A DNA stretch of 64,000 nucleotides from Mycobacterium sp. 852002-51971_SCH5477799-a (GTDB lineage Bacteria > Actinomycetota > Actinomycetes > Mycobacteriales > Mycobacteriaceae). Shown here one piece after another: positions 16,347-25,402 of this stretch. The stretch covers positions 38,863 to 102,862 of the forward strand of contig NZ_LZIF01000111.1 of NCBI RefSeq assembly GCF_001667145.1, read 5' to 3'. Below the pieces are notes generated by a model. It ran no database searches. It was not told the origin of the DNA and saw only the letters and a program-made list of their open reading frames with translations. Position 1 is the first letter of the stretch, and each line of letters begins with the position of its first letter. The position numbers were made by a program, and so were the translations under genes.

Positions 16347-18161
16347 ATGGCAACTAAAACAACAATGGCCTCATCCGTTTCAGGCTTGCTGCTCGTCGCG
16401 GTCGTCGCCTTGTCCGGATGCACGCCCCGGCCCGACGGCCCGGGCCCGGCGGCGGAGAAGTTCTTCCGCGCCCTGGCCATCGGCGACACCGCCACCGCCG
16501 CGCAGCTCAGCGACAGCCCCAACGACGCCCGCGAGGCGCTCAACGCGGCCTGGTCAGGCCTGCAGGCGTCCCACCTCGACGCGCAGCTCCTCAACGCCAA
16601 ATACGCCGAGGACAGCGGCACCGTCGGCTATCGCTTCACCTGGCACCTGCCCAAGAACCGGACCTGGACCTACGACGGCCAGCTGAAGATGGCCCGCGAC
16701 GAGGGGCACTGGGCGGTGCGGTGGACCACCACCGCGCTGCACCCCAAGCTGGGCGAGCACCAGACATTCGCGTTGCGCGCCGACCGGCCGCACCGCGCCT
16801 CGGTGAATGAGGTCGGCGGCAGCGACGTGCTGGTGCCGGGCTACCTGTACCACTACACGCTGGACGCCACGCAGGCCGGACCGGCCCTTTCCGGCACGGC
16901 ACACGCGATCGTCGATGTGCTGCACCCCTTCAACGGGGCCCTCAACGACCCGCAGCTGCTCGCCGAGCAAGCCACCTCCACGCCCCACCCGGTGGATCTT
17001 GGAGTGACGCTGCACCCCGACGACAACGACAAGGTCTCCCCGCTGGTCGGGCACCTGCCCGGCGTCATTGTCACCCCCCAGCCCGAAATGCTGCCCACCG
17101 ACCCGCATTTCGCACCCGCGGTGATCTCCGCGGTGAAGAAGGCCGTGGTCGACCAACTCGACGGCCAGGCGGGCTGGCGGGTGGTCAGCGTCAACCAGAA
17201 CGGCGTCGAGGTCGAAGTGCTGCACGAGGTCGAGGGGTCGCCTGCGCCGTCGGTGTCGATCACCCTGGACCGGGTGGTGCAGAACGCCGCCCAGCGCGCG
17301 GTCGACAACAAGGGCGGCAAGGCGATGATCGTCGTGATCAAGCCGTCGACCGGGGAGATCCTCGCGATCGCGCAGAACGGCGGCGCCGACGCCGACGGTT
17401 TACCCGCCACCAACGGCCTGTTCCCGCCGGGGTCGACGTTCAAGATGATCACCGCGGGCGCGGCCGTCGATCGCGACATGGCCACGCCCAATTCGATGCT
17501 CGGCTGCCCGGGCCACCTCGACATCGGTCACCGCACCGTGCCCAACTACGGGGGCTTCGATCTCGGCGTGGTGTCGCTGTCGCGCGCCTTCGCCAGCTCG
17601 TGTAACACCACGTTCGCGGAGTTGGGCAGCCGCATGCCGCCGCGCGGTCTGACCCAGACGGCCGCCCAGTATGGGATGGGCCTCGACTACACGGTGGACG
17701 GCGTCACCACCGTGACGGGGTCGGTGCCACCGACGGTGGACCTGGCCGAACGCACGGAGGACGGTTTCGGCCAGGGCAAGGTGCTGGCCAGCCCGTTCGG
17801 GATGGCCCTGGTGGCGGCCACCGTCGCCGCCGGCAAGACACCCGTGCCGCAACTGATCGCGGGCCGCCAGACGGCGGTCCAGGGCGACGCCACGCCGATC
17901 AGCCCGAAGATGATCGACGCGCTGCGGCCCATGATGCGGCTGGTGGTGACCAACGGCACCGCCAAGGAGATCGCCGGCTGCGGCGAGATCTACGGAAAGA
18001 CCGGTGAGGCCGAGTTCCCGGGCGGATCGCACTCCTGGTTCGCCGGATACCGCGGCGACCTGGCCTTCGCCTCGCTGATCGTGGGGGGCGGCAGCTCGGA
18101 GTGGGCGGTTCGGATGACCAAGTTCATGTTCGAAGCGCTGCCGCCGAACTTCCTCGCCTAG
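16347..18161 (+). CDS. Penicillin-binding lipoprotein, class B transpeptidase (Rv2864c-like)
   Basis: A 604-residue exported transpeptidase that crosslinks peptidoglycan. Residues 1 to about 25 are a lipoprotein signal with lipobox ALSGC. An NTF2-like/dimer region follows, and the C-terminal penicillin-binding domain (about 330-600) has all three motifs: SxxK in PPGSTFKMI, SxN in SSCNTTF and KTG in YGKTGEAEF. GEILAIAQNG precedes the active serine as in other class B PBPs. The ATG at 16347 gives the expected lipoprotein start; an upstream extension to 16233 would bury the signal. Confidence 0.92.
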   Translation: MATKTTMASSVSGLLLVAVVALSGCTPRPDGPGPAAEKFFRALAIGDTATAAQLSDSPNDAREALNAAWSGLQASHLDAQLLNAKYAEDSGTVGYRFTWHLPKNRTWTYDGQLKMARDEGHWAVRWTTTALHPKLGEHQTFALRADRPHRASVNEVGGSDVLVPGYLYHYTLDATQAGPALSGTAHAIVDVLHPFNGALNDPQLLAEQATSTPHPVDLGVTLHPDDNDKVSPLVGHLPGVIVTPQPEMLPTDPHFAPAVISAVKKAVVDQLDGQAGWRVVSVNQNGVEVEVLHEVEGSPAPSVSITLDRVVQNAAQRAVDNKGGKAMIVVIKPSTGEILAIAQNGGADADGLPATNGLFPPGSTFKMITAGAAVDRDMATPNSMLGCPGHLDIGHRTVPNYGGFDLGVVSLSRAFASSCNTTFAELGSRMPPRGLTQTAAQYGMGLDYTVDGVTTVTGSVPPTVDLAERTEDGFGQGKVLASPFGMALVAATVAAGKTPVPQLIAGRQTAVQGDATPISPKMIDALRPMMRLVVTNGTAKEIAGCGEIYGKTGEAEFPGGSHSWFAGYRGDLAFASLIVGGGSSEWAVRMTKFMFEALPPNFLA

Positions 18162-18183
18162 CCACCCCGGGCCGCTTGAGCGG

Positions 18184-18189
18184 TAAATT
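18184..18189 (+). promoter_or_regulatory. Candidate -10 for leaderless DUF1707 gene
   Basis: TAAATT lies exactly six bases before the ATG at 18196, and there is no ribosome-binding site between them. Confidence 0.55.
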
Positions 18190-18195
18190 GCGAAC

Positions 18196-18780
18196 ATGAC
18201 GGATACCGGCGGCGACATGGTGGCGTTGCGCGTCTCCGACGCCGACCGCAACGGGACGATGCGGCGACTGCACAACGCGGTCGCGCTTGGGCTGATCGAC
18301 ATCGACGAGTTCGAGCAGCGCTCGTCGCAGGTGTCCTACGCGCGCACCCGCGGCGAATTGGACGGCCTGGTCGGCGACCTGCCGGGACCCGGCGCCATCG
18401 TCACCTCCGCCGCCGACCGGGTGGAACTGCGCGGCTGGGCCGGTTCGCTGAAGCGCCACGGCGAATGGACGGTGCCCAGCCGTCTGGCCCTGGTCCGCCG
18501 CCTGGGCTCGGTGGAACTCGACCTCACCAAGGCCCGGTTCGCGGGACCGGTGGTGGTCGTCGAACTCGACATGAGATTCGGTTCGGTGGAGATTCGATTG
18601 CCCGACGGGGCAAGCGCCTCGATCGACGACGTCGAGGTGTACGTGGGCAGCGCCAGCGACCGGCGCAAAGACCCGCCCGGTGAGGGCAGGCCGCACGTGG
18701 TGCTGACCGGGCGGGTGGTGTGCGGCTCGGTGATCATCCGGGGACCGCGCCGCTCGCTGCTGCGCCGCCAGCGGCTCTGA
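18196..18780 (+). CDS. DUF1707 (SHOCT-like) domain protein
   Basis: The 194-residue protein begins with a typical DUF1707 module: LRVSDADRNGTMRRLHNAV, then GLIDIDEFEQRSSQVSYARTRGELDGLVGDLPG. The rest (about 75-190) is a beta-rich domain resembling the cell-wall-active antibiotic response domain (FGSVEIRLPDG...VCGSVIIRGP). No membrane segment is evident. DUF1707 proteins are common in Actinobacteria and of unknown role. It probably has its own leaderless promoter. Confidence 0.8.
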   Translation: MTDTGGDMVALRVSDADRNGTMRRLHNAVALGLIDIDEFEQRSSQVSYARTRGELDGLVGDLPGPGAIVTSAADRVELRGWAGSLKRHGEWTVPSRLALVRRLGSVELDLTKARFAGPVVVVELDMRFGSVEIRLPDGASASIDDVEVYVGSASDRRKDPPGEGRPHVVLTGRVVCGSVIIRGPRRSLLRRQRL

Positions 18781-18809
18781 TCGCCCGGTCGGGTCGCGCG
18801 GCCTGCGAT

Positions 18810-18815
18810 TAAGCT
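18810..18815 (+). promoter_or_regulatory. Candidate -10 for leaderless map
   Basis: TAAGCT lies six bases before the map ATG with no ribosome site in between. Confidence 0.5.
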
Positions 18816-18821
18816 GGCGCC

Positions 18822-19679
18822 ATGCCCGCTCGCACCGCACTCGCTCCCGGAGAGTTGTCCCCGACTCTGCCGGTGCCCAGCAGCATCCCACGCCCCGAGT
18901 ACGCCTGGAAGCCAACGGCCCAAGAGGGCAGCGAGCCGTGGGTACAGACCCCCGAGGTGATCGAGAAGATGCGCGTCGCCGGCCGGATCGCGGCCGGCGC
19001 GTTGGTGGAGGCGGGCAAAGCCGTCGCACCCGGGGTGACCACCGACGAACTGGACCGGATCGCCCACGAGTACATGGTCGACCACGGCGCCTACCCGTCG
19101 ACGTTGGGTTACAAGGGCTACCCGAAGTCGTGCTGCACGTCGCTCAACGAGGTCATCTGCCACGGGATCCCGGACTCGACGGTGATCGCCGACGGCGACA
19201 TCGTCAACATCGACGTCACGGCCTACATCGACGGGGTGCACGGCGACACCAACGCGACCTTCCTGGCCGGCGATGTCTCCGAAGAACACCGGCTGCTGGT
19301 GGAGCGAACCCGGGAGGCGACGATGCGCGCCATCAACGCCGTCAAGCCCGGTCGTGCGCTCTCTGTCGTCGGCCGCGTCATCGAGTCGTACGCAAATCGG
19401 TTCGGCTACAACGTTGTTCGTGACTTCACCGGTCACGGCATCGGCACCACGTTTCACAACGGCCTGGTCGTCCTGCACTACGACCAGCCGTCGGTGTCAA
19501 CGATCATTCAACCCGGGATGACGTTCACCATCGAACCGATGATCAACCTCGGCGGTCTGGACTACGAGATCTGGGACGATGGCTGGACGGTGGTCACCAG
19601 GGATCGCAAGTGGACCGCGCAGTTCGAACACACCCTGCTGGTCACCGACACCGGCGTCGAAATCCTCACCTTGCCATGA
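18822..19679 (+). CDS. map: Methionine aminopeptidase, type I with N-terminal extension
   Basis: Removes the initiator Met from new proteins using two metal ions. The 285-residue protein has metal ligands in DIVNIDVTAYIDGVHGDTN (two Asp), FTGHGIGTTFHN (His) and FTIEPMI / AQFEHTLLVT (two Glu), and CHGIPD holds the substrate-binding His. A Pro-rich N-terminal extension of about 40 residues (PEYAWKPTAQEGSEPWVQ) marks it as the extended form, M. tuberculosis MapB. It precedes cobQ by 10 bases. Confidence 0.93.
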   Translation: MPARTALAPGELSPTLPVPSSIPRPEYAWKPTAQEGSEPWVQTPEVIEKMRVAGRIAAGALVEAGKAVAPGVTTDELDRIAHEYMVDHGAYPSTLGYKGYPKSCCTSLNEVICHGIPDSTVIADGDIVNIDVTAYIDGVHGDTNATFLAGDVSEEHRLLVERTREATMRAINAVKPGRALSVVGRVIESYANRFGYNVVRDFTGHGIGTTFHNGLVVLHYDQPSVSTIIQPGMTFTIEPMINLGGLDYEIWDDGWTVVTRDRKWTAQFEHTLLVTDTGVEILTLP

Positions 19680-19689
19680 CGTTTGCCGG

Positions 19690-21195
19690 ATGACCGGAGC
19701 GTTGCTGGTCGCGGGCACCAGCTCCGACGCCGGGAAATCGGTGGTGGTGGCGGGCCTGTGCCGGTTGTTGGCCCGCCGCGGGGTCCGCGTCGCCCCCTTC
19801 AAGGCGCAGAACATGTCCAACAACTCGGTGGTGACCATCGAAGGCGGTGAGATCGGCCGCGCCCAGGCGATCCAGGCGCGCGCGGCGGGGCTGGAACCCA
19901 GCGTGCGATTCAACCCGATCCTGCTCAAGCCGGGCGGCGACCGCACCTCGCAGCTGGTGATCAAGGGTCAGGTCGCCGACTCGGTCAGCGCGAAAAGCTA
20001 TGTGCGGCATCGTGATCGGCTGGCGTCCGTCGTATTCGACGAATTGTCCTGCTTGCGCGAAGAATTCGATGCGGTGATCTGCGAGGGGGCCGGCTCGCCG
20101 GCCGAGATCAATCTGCGCGCCACCGATCTGGCCAACATGGGGCTGGCCCGGGCCGCGAATTTACCGGTAGTCCTGGTCGGGGACATCGATCGGGGCGGCC
20201 TGTTGGCGCATCTGTTCGGGACGGTGGCGGTGCTCGAACCCGACGACCAAGCCCTGATCGCCGGCTTCATCGTCAACAAGTTCCGCGGTGACCCCGCGCT
20301 GCTCGAACCCGGGTTGCGTCAGCTGCATGACATGACGGGCCGCCCGACCTACGGCGTGCTGCCGTTCGCCGACGAGCTGTGGTTGGACGCCGAAGACTCG
20401 CTGTCGGTAGTCGCGCACCGCGTCATCGGCAGGCCCGCGCCCCCGCGCGGTGACCAGTGGCTGCGGGTAGCCGCCGTTCGGCTGCCCCGCATTTCCAACT
20501 CCACCGACGTCGAGGCGCTGGCCTGCGAGCCGGGTGTGCTGGTTCGCTGGGTCGCCGACCCCGCCGACCTCACCGACACCGACCTGATCGTCATCCCCGG
20601 CACCAAGGCCACGGTTTCCGACCTGTCTTGGCTGCGCGATCACGGCCTTGCCGATGCGATCACCGCGCATGCTCGTGCCGGCAAGCCGGTGCTGGGCATC
20701 TGTGGTGGCTTTCAGATGCTGTGCAGTCGCCTAGACGATCCGGTGGAATCCGGGACCACGGGCGTGCCCGGCCTGGGACTGCTGGACATCGACATCGCCT
20801 TTCATCCCGACAAGACGTTGCGTCGCTGGCAGCGACCGCTCACCGGCTACGAGATCCATCACGGCCGGGTCGCGCGCTGCGCCGAACAGAGCTGGTTCGC
20901 GGCCGGTGCGGATCCGGATACGCAGGGCGTGGTGCGCGGCGCGGTTTTCGGGACTCATTGGCACGGCTTGCTCGATAACGACGAGTTCCGGCGCGTTTGG
21001 CTCGACCGGGTTGCCGACGCCGCCGGCCGCAGTGGCTTCGTGGTCGCCGGCGTCAACGTCGTCGACCGCCGCGATGCCCAGCTCGACCTCGCCGCCGATC
21101 TGCTGGCCTGCCATCTCGACATCGACGGTATTCTCAGGTTGCTTGACGGTCCGCCGCCACAGCGGCCTCATCTCGCAAGTCGCTTGCGGCCGTGA
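19690..21195 (+). CDS. cobQ: Cobyric acid synthase
   Basis: Amidates adenosylcobyrinic acid a,c-diamide at positions b, d, e and g in cobalamin synthesis. The 501-residue protein has an N-terminal synthetase domain with P-loop-like GTSSDAGKSVVVAGL, FKAQNMSNNSV and EGAGSPAEINL, and a C-terminal class I glutamine amidotransferase domain with nucleophile in PVLGICGGFQML and late His in GTHWHGLLDN. In M. tuberculosis cobQ lies elsewhere (Rv0255c, as I recall), so its place directly behind map is a local rearrangement relative to that genome. Confidence 0.93.
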   Translation: MTGALLVAGTSSDAGKSVVVAGLCRLLARRGVRVAPFKAQNMSNNSVVTIEGGEIGRAQAIQARAAGLEPSVRFNPILLKPGGDRTSQLVIKGQVADSVSAKSYVRHRDRLASVVFDELSCLREEFDAVICEGAGSPAEINLRATDLANMGLARAANLPVVLVGDIDRGGLLAHLFGTVAVLEPDDQALIAGFIVNKFRGDPALLEPGLRQLHDMTGRPTYGVLPFADELWLDAEDSLSVVAHRVIGRPAPPRGDQWLRVAAVRLPRISNSTDVEALACEPGVLVRWVADPADLTDTDLIVIPGTKATVSDLSWLRDHGLADAITAHARAGKPVLGICGGFQMLCSRLDDPVESGTTGVPGLGLLDIDIAFHPDKTLRRWQRPLTGYEIHHGRVARCAEQSWFAAGADPDTQGVVRGAVFGTHWHGLLDNDEFRRVWLDRVADAAGRSGFVVAGVNVVDRRDAQLDLAADLLACHLDIDGILRLLDGPPPQRPHLASRLRP

Positions 21196-21303
21196 GTTAT
21201 TCGCCGTTTTGGCGGCTCGAACGTCGCCGTTGACGACGCGGTCAAAGAGTTAAGGCGCTGTATTAAATGCCCAGAATCGTCGCGCTCGCATGCCGTTTGG
21301 CTG

Positions 21304-21309
21304 TAGCGT
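21304..21309 (+). promoter_or_regulatory. Candidate -10 for leaderless gene at 21316
   Basis: TAGCGT lies exactly six bases before the GTG start and no ribosome-binding site is present. Confidence 0.45.
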
Positions 21310-21315
21310 GCTGGG

Positions 21316-21876
21316 GTGTCCTCGATGATGACCACTCTGGACGGGTTTCCCGTACCGGTGGTTGTGGCCGGCCCGGAGACCGGCGTCGTCGTCGTTATCT
21401 TGGGCGACGAGGACCGCATCCCGGCGGCGTATGACGCCGTCTGCGAGCGACTGCACACCGCGTCGCTTCGGACGGTCGTGATCGGCTTCGACCCGCGCCT
21501 GACGCCCAAGTCGGTGATCGGCATCCTCGACGCGCTGAGCATCGGGTGGGCCGTGGTGATGGGTGACCGCGCCGGCGGAGAACTCGCCTGGGAACTGACG
21601 GCAACCCGGCTGGGCCGGTTTGTCGGACTGGTGGTGATCGATCGCGGCCATCCGCGGGCCGCCGACTACGAAGGCGTCGTCACCGACGGCCACTGCCCGC
21701 CCGTTGAGATCGGCACCACCGTGTTGGTCAGCTCGCCGGCCGCGCGAGCGGTGGCACAGGCCAGCCAGCGCTTCGTCTACGCCGAATACCGGGTGGTGCA
21801 CCTGGGGCGGCGCAGCGTGCAGGAGTCGACGGCGCAGCTGGCCGCCGAGATCATTTTGCGCACCAGTACCTGGTAG
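21316..21876 (+). CDS. Hypothetical protein with alpha/beta-hydrolase-like features
   Basis: The 186-residue protein resembles a shortened alpha/beta-hydrolase: a Gly/Val-rich start (VVVAGPETGVVVVILG), a strand-turn-helix at WAVVMGDRAGGELAWELTATRLGRFVGLVVID and a late strand with VLVSSPAARAV. The nucleophile elbow reads GDRAGG instead of GxSxG, so the usual serine is absent, and there is no cap domain. It may be non-catalytic or mechanistically different. It lies just upstream of glnA4 and has its own candidate leaderless promoter. I do not recognise a named family. Confidence 0.65.
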   Translation: MSSMMTTLDGFPVPVVVAGPETGVVVVILGDEDRIPAAYDAVCERLHTASLRTVVIGFDPRLTPKSVIGILDALSIGWAVVMGDRAGGELAWELTATRLGRFVGLVVIDRGHPRAADYEGVVTDGHCPPVEIGTTVLVSSPAARAVAQASQRFVYAEYRVVHLGRRSVQESTAQLAAEIILRTSTW

Positions 21877-21895
21877 CGCCTGGTTGACTACGGTC

Positions 21896-23290
21896 ATGGC
21901 CAGTGAAGAAAGTGCTGTGACCGAGCCGAACGCCGCGATGTTGTCGTTGACCGCGCTGCAGCGGCTCGTGAGCACCGGCGAGGTGGACACCGTCATCGTG
22001 GCGTTCGCCGACATGCAGGGCCGGCTGGTCGGGAAGCGGGTCGACGCACGGTTGTTCGCCGACGAGGTGGCCGCCCACGGCGCCGAGTGCTGCGGCTATC
22101 TGCTCGCCGTCGACGTCGACATGAACACCGTCGGCGGCTATGCGATCTCGAGCTGGGAAACCGGTTACGGGGACACCGTGGCCAGGCCCGACCTGTCCAC
22201 CCTGCGGCGCGTCCCGTGGCTGCCGGGTACGGCGTTGGTGATCGCCGACGTCGGCTGGGCCGACGGCAGCCCCGTCACCGTGGCGCCGCGGGCGATCCTG
22301 CGCCGCCAGCTCGACCGGCTGGCCGAACGCGGCTGGGCCGCCGACGTCGCAACCGAACTGGAATTCATCGTGTTCGACGAGTCCTACCGTCAGGCGTGGG
22401 CCATCGGGTACCGCGGGCTGACCCCGGCCAGCGACTACAACATCGACTACGCGATCTCGGCGTCGTCGCGAATGGAGCCGCTGCTACGCGACATCCGGCT
22501 GGGGATGATCGGCGCCGGCCTGCGCTTCGAAGCCGTCAAGGGCGAATGCCACAAGGGGCAGCAGGAAATCGGTTTCCGCTACGCCGACGCCCTGGTCACC
22601 TGTGACAACCACGTCATCTACAAGAACGGCGCCAAGGAGATCGCCGACCAGCACGGCAAAAGCCTGACGTTCATGGCGAAATACGATGAGCGAGAGGGGA
22701 ACAGCTGCCACGTTCACCTCTCGCTGCGTGACTCGCAGGGCGGTGCGGTGTTCGCCGATCCCAGCCACCCGCACGGCATGTCATCGGCATTCTGCAGTTT
22801 TCTGGCCGGCCTGCTGGCCACCCTGGGTGACCTCACACTGTTTTTTGCGCCGAATATCAACTCCTACAAGCGATTCGCCGACGGTAGTTTCGCGCCCACC
22901 GCCCTGGCGTGGGGACTGGACAATCGCACCTGCGCGCTGCGGGTGGTCGGTCGTGGGCCCAACACCCGAGTCGAGTGCCGGGTCCCCGGAGGCGACGTCA
23001 ACCCGTATCTGGCGGTGGCGGCGATCGTCGCCGGGGGGCTGTACGGTGTTGAACGGGGCCTGGCGTTACCGGCTCCCTGCGCCGGCAACGCGTACCAGGC
23101 TCCCGGCGTCGAGCGGCTGCCCGTCACGCTGGCCGAGGCGGCCTCGGCGTTCGAACGCTCGACGTTCGCTCGGGACGTGTTCGGCGACGACGTTGTCGCC
23201 CACTACCTGAACAGCGCCCGCGTGGAGTTGGCGGCGTTCAACGCGGCGGTCACCGACTGGGAGAGGACGCGTGGGTTTGAACGGCTCTAG
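21896..23290 (+). CDS. glnA4: Glutamine synthetase-like gamma-glutamyl ligase GlnA4
   Basis: The 464-residue protein has the GS catalytic fold: ELEFIVFDE, GECHKGQQEIGFRYADALVTCDN, HGKSLTFMAKYDEREGNSCHVHLSL, the ATP/Glu region SYKRFADGSFAPTALAWG and NRTCALRVVG. The N-terminal beta-grasp is short and the adenylylation loop Tyr of GlnA1 is absent. Family knowledge places GlnA4/PuuA-type enzymes as gamma-glutamyl-amine ligases rather than ammonia-assimilating GS; the following genes fit that view. The ATG at 21896 is followed by MASEESAVTEP; a GTG 21 bases on is an alternative. Its last 20 bases overlap the next gene. Confidence 0.87.
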   Translation: MASEESAVTEPNAAMLSLTALQRLVSTGEVDTVIVAFADMQGRLVGKRVDARLFADEVAAHGAECCGYLLAVDVDMNTVGGYAISSWETGYGDTVARPDLSTLRRVPWLPGTALVIADVGWADGSPVTVAPRAILRRQLDRLAERGWAADVATELEFIVFDESYRQAWAIGYRGLTPASDYNIDYAISASSRMEPLLRDIRLGMIGAGLRFEAVKGECHKGQQEIGFRYADALVTCDNHVIYKNGAKEIADQHGKSLTFMAKYDEREGNSCHVHLSLRDSQGGAVFADPSHPHGMSSAFCSFLAGLLATLGDLTLFFAPNINSYKRFADGSFAPTALAWGLDNRTCALRVVGRGPNTRVECRVPGGDVNPYLAVAAIVAGGLYGVERGLALPAPCAGNAYQAPGVERLPVTLAEAASAFERSTFARDVFGDDVVAHYLNSARVELAAFNAAVTDWERTRGFERL

Positions 23291-24032
23291 ATCAGACGGT
23301 GGCGACCCGCGCCGCCCGGTGGTCGGCCTGACGACATATCTGGAGCAGGTGCAGACCGGCATCTGGGATATCCGCGCCGGCTTCCTGCCCGCCGACTATT
23401 TCGAAGGCGTCATCCTGGCCGGCGGGATCGCGGTGTTGCTGCCGCCGCAGCCGGTGGGCGCCGAGGTCGTCGACGCCGTACTGGACGGCCTGCATGCGCT
23501 GGTGATCACCGGGGGATATGACCTGGACCCCGCCAGCTACGGCCAGCAACCGCACCCGACCACCGATCAACCCCGCACCGAACGCGACGCGTGGGAGTTC
23601 GCGTTGTTGCAGGGCGCGCTGCGGCGCGGCCTGCCGGTGCTGGGAATCTGCCGCGGCGCACAGGTGCTCAACGTCGCGCTGGGCGGCACCCTGCATCAGC
23701 ACCTGCCCGACGTGCTCGGGCACAGCGGGCATCGGGCGGGCAACGGGGTGTTCGCCAGGCTGCCGGTGCGCACCGTGGCGGGCACCCGGCTGGCCGCGCT
23801 GATCGGGGAATCCACCGACGCGCCGAGCTATCACCACCAGGCCGTCGACCGGGTGGGCGACGGCTTGGCGGTCAGCGCACGGGACGCCGACGGCGTCGTC
23901 GAGGCGCTGGAGCTGCCCGGGGACAGGTTTGTGCTTGCGGTGCAATGGCATCCGGAACAGTCGCTGGACGACCTGCGGTTGTTCGCCGCGATCGTCGACG
24001 CCGCCCGGTCGTACGCGGGGCGCGTGAGCTGA
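23271..24032 (+). CDS. Class I glutamine amidotransferase-like gamma-glutamyl hydrolase (PuuD-like)
   Basis: A 253-residue hydrolase of the PuuD / gamma-Glu-GABA hydrolase type: ITGGYDLDP, the nucleophile in PVLGICRGAQVLNVALGG, HQHLPD, SYHHQAVD and the catalytic His/Glu in AVQWHPEQS. In the Puu route it would release the carboxylate from the gamma-glutamyl intermediate made by the upstream ligase. It overlaps glnA4 by 20 bases. Its N-terminus RSDGGDPRRP is encoded by a relic of the window's 55-bp repeat; the M. tuberculosis orthologue, from memory, has several copies of that motif. Confidence 0.85.
   Translation: MGLNGSRSDGGDPRRPVVGLTTYLEQVQTGIWDIRAGFLPADYFEGVILAGGIAVLLPPQPVGAEVVDAVLDGLHALVITGGYDLDPASYGQQPHPTTDQPRTERDAWEFALLQGALRRGLPVLGICRGAQVLNVALGGTLHQHLPDVLGHSGHRAGNGVFARLPVRTVAGTRLAALIGESTDAPSYHHQAVDRVGDGLAVSARDADGVVEALELPGDRFVLAVQWHPEQSLDDLRLFAAIVDAARSYAGRVS
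23287..23319 (+). repeat. Relic of the 55-bp repeat inside a coding start
   Basis: CTAGATC, one extra base, then GGTGGCGACCCGC (exact) and GCCCGG match the repeat unit found between cobB and cysG. As there, the element begins at the TAG stop of the upstream gene (glnA4). Confidence 0.65.
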
Positions 24033-24033
24033 G

Positions 24034-25398
24034 TTGACCGCCGCGCAGCTGATCAATCCGGCAACCGAGGAGGTGCTGCGCTCGGTCGAGCACGCCGACG
24101 CCGCCGCGGTCGACGACGCGGTCGGGCGGGCGCGCGCGGCCCAGCGGCGATGGGCGCGGTCGGCCCCGGCCGAGCGGGCCGCCGCATTGCGGGCCTTCGC
24201 CGCCGCCGTCGACACCCATCTCGGCGAGCTGGCCGCACTCGAAGTCGCCAATTCGGGACACCCCATCGCGGCAGCCGAATGGGAAGCCGGTCACGTCCGC
24301 GACGTGTTGAACTTCTACGCCCCTAGCCCGGAAAGCTTGTCCGGCAAGCAAATTCCCGTAGCCGGTGGCCTGGACGTCACGTTCAACGAACCGATGGGCG
24401 TGGTCGGCGTGATCACCCCGTGGAACTTTCCGATGCCCATCGCATCATGGGGTTTCGCACCCGCCCTGGCCGCGGGCAACGCCGTGCTGATCAAACCCGC
24501 CGAGGCGACGCCGCTGACCACGATCCGGCTCGGTGAGCTGGCGGCGCAAGCCGGACTCGACGCGGACCTGCTCCAGGTGCTGCCGGGGCGGGGCCCGGTG
24601 GTCGGGAAGCGGTTCGTGACCCACCCCGACATCCGCAAGATCGTGTTCACCGGGTCCACCGACGTCGGCAAATTGGTGATGGCCGGTGCGGCCGCTCAGG
24701 TGAAGCGGGTGACCCTGGAATTGGGCGGCAAGAGCGCCAACATCGTTTTCGCCGACTGCGACCTCGAGCGCGCCGCGGCGACCGCACCGGCCGGGGTGTT
24801 CGACAATGCGGGACAGGATTGCTGCGCTCGCAGCCGAATCCTGGTGCAGCGCAGCGTCTACGACCGATTCATGGAGTTGCTCGAACCGGCCGTCACCAGT
24901 GTCGTGGTCGGCGACCCGGCCTCCCGTGACACCGAGATGGGCCCGCTGGTGTCGGCCGCCCATCGGGACAAGGTGGCGTCGTATGTGCCCGACGACGCCC
25001 CCGTCGCGTTCCGCGGTAATGCGCCGGCTGGTCGTGGATTCTGGTTCCCGCCAACCGTTTTGACACCGCAGCGCACCGACCGTTGCGTCACCGATGAGAT
25101 CTTCGGCCCGGTCGTCACGGTGCTGGCCTTCGACGACGAGCACGACGCCATCGCCATCGCCAACGACACCAGCTACGGACTGTCCGGATCGATCTGGACC
25201 GACGACCTGTCCCGTGCGCTGCGCGTCTCCCGGGCGATCGAATCCGGGAATCTGTCGGTGAATTCGCACTCGTCCGTTCGGTACAACACGCCGTTCGGCG
25301 GGTTCAAGCAGTCGGGGCTGGGTCGCGAACTCGGCCCGGATGCGCCGCTGCACTTCACCGAGACCAAGAACGTGTTCATCGCGATCGAAGAGGAGTAG
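24034..25398 (+). CDS. aldC: Aldehyde dehydrogenase
   Basis: A 454-residue NAD(P)-dependent dehydrogenase. The Rossmann and catalytic motifs are intact: ITPWNFPM, KPAEATPL, FTGSTDVGK, LELGGKSANIVF (general-base Glu) and NAGQDCCARSR (nucleophile Cys), ending SLGRE-type PFGGFKQSGLGRELG. It is shorter at the N-terminus than most ALDHs (about 490). It begins with TTG one base past the amidotransferase stop, so it is in the glnA4 operon. The substrate is presumably the aldehyde formed from a gamma-glutamylated amine. Confidence 0.88.
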   Translation: MTAAQLINPATEEVLRSVEHADAAAVDDAVGRARAAQRRWARSAPAERAAALRAFAAAVDTHLGELAALEVANSGHPIAAAEWEAGHVRDVLNFYAPSPESLSGKQIPVAGGLDVTFNEPMGVVGVITPWNFPMPIASWGFAPALAAGNAVLIKPAEATPLTTIRLGELAAQAGLDADLLQVLPGRGPVVGKRFVTHPDIRKIVFTGSTDVGKLVMAGAAAQVKRVTLELGGKSANIVFADCDLERAAATAPAGVFDNAGQDCCARSRILVQRSVYDRFMELLEPAVTSVVVGDPASRDTEMGPLVSAAHRDKVASYVPDDAPVAFRGNAPAGRGFWFPPTVLTPQRTDRCVTDEIFGPVVTVLAFDDEHDAIAIANDTSYGLSGSIWTDDLSRALRVSRAIESGNLSVNSHSSVRYNTPFGGFKQSGLGRELGPDAPLHFTETKNVFIAIEEE

Positions 25399-25402
25399 AT
25401 GG

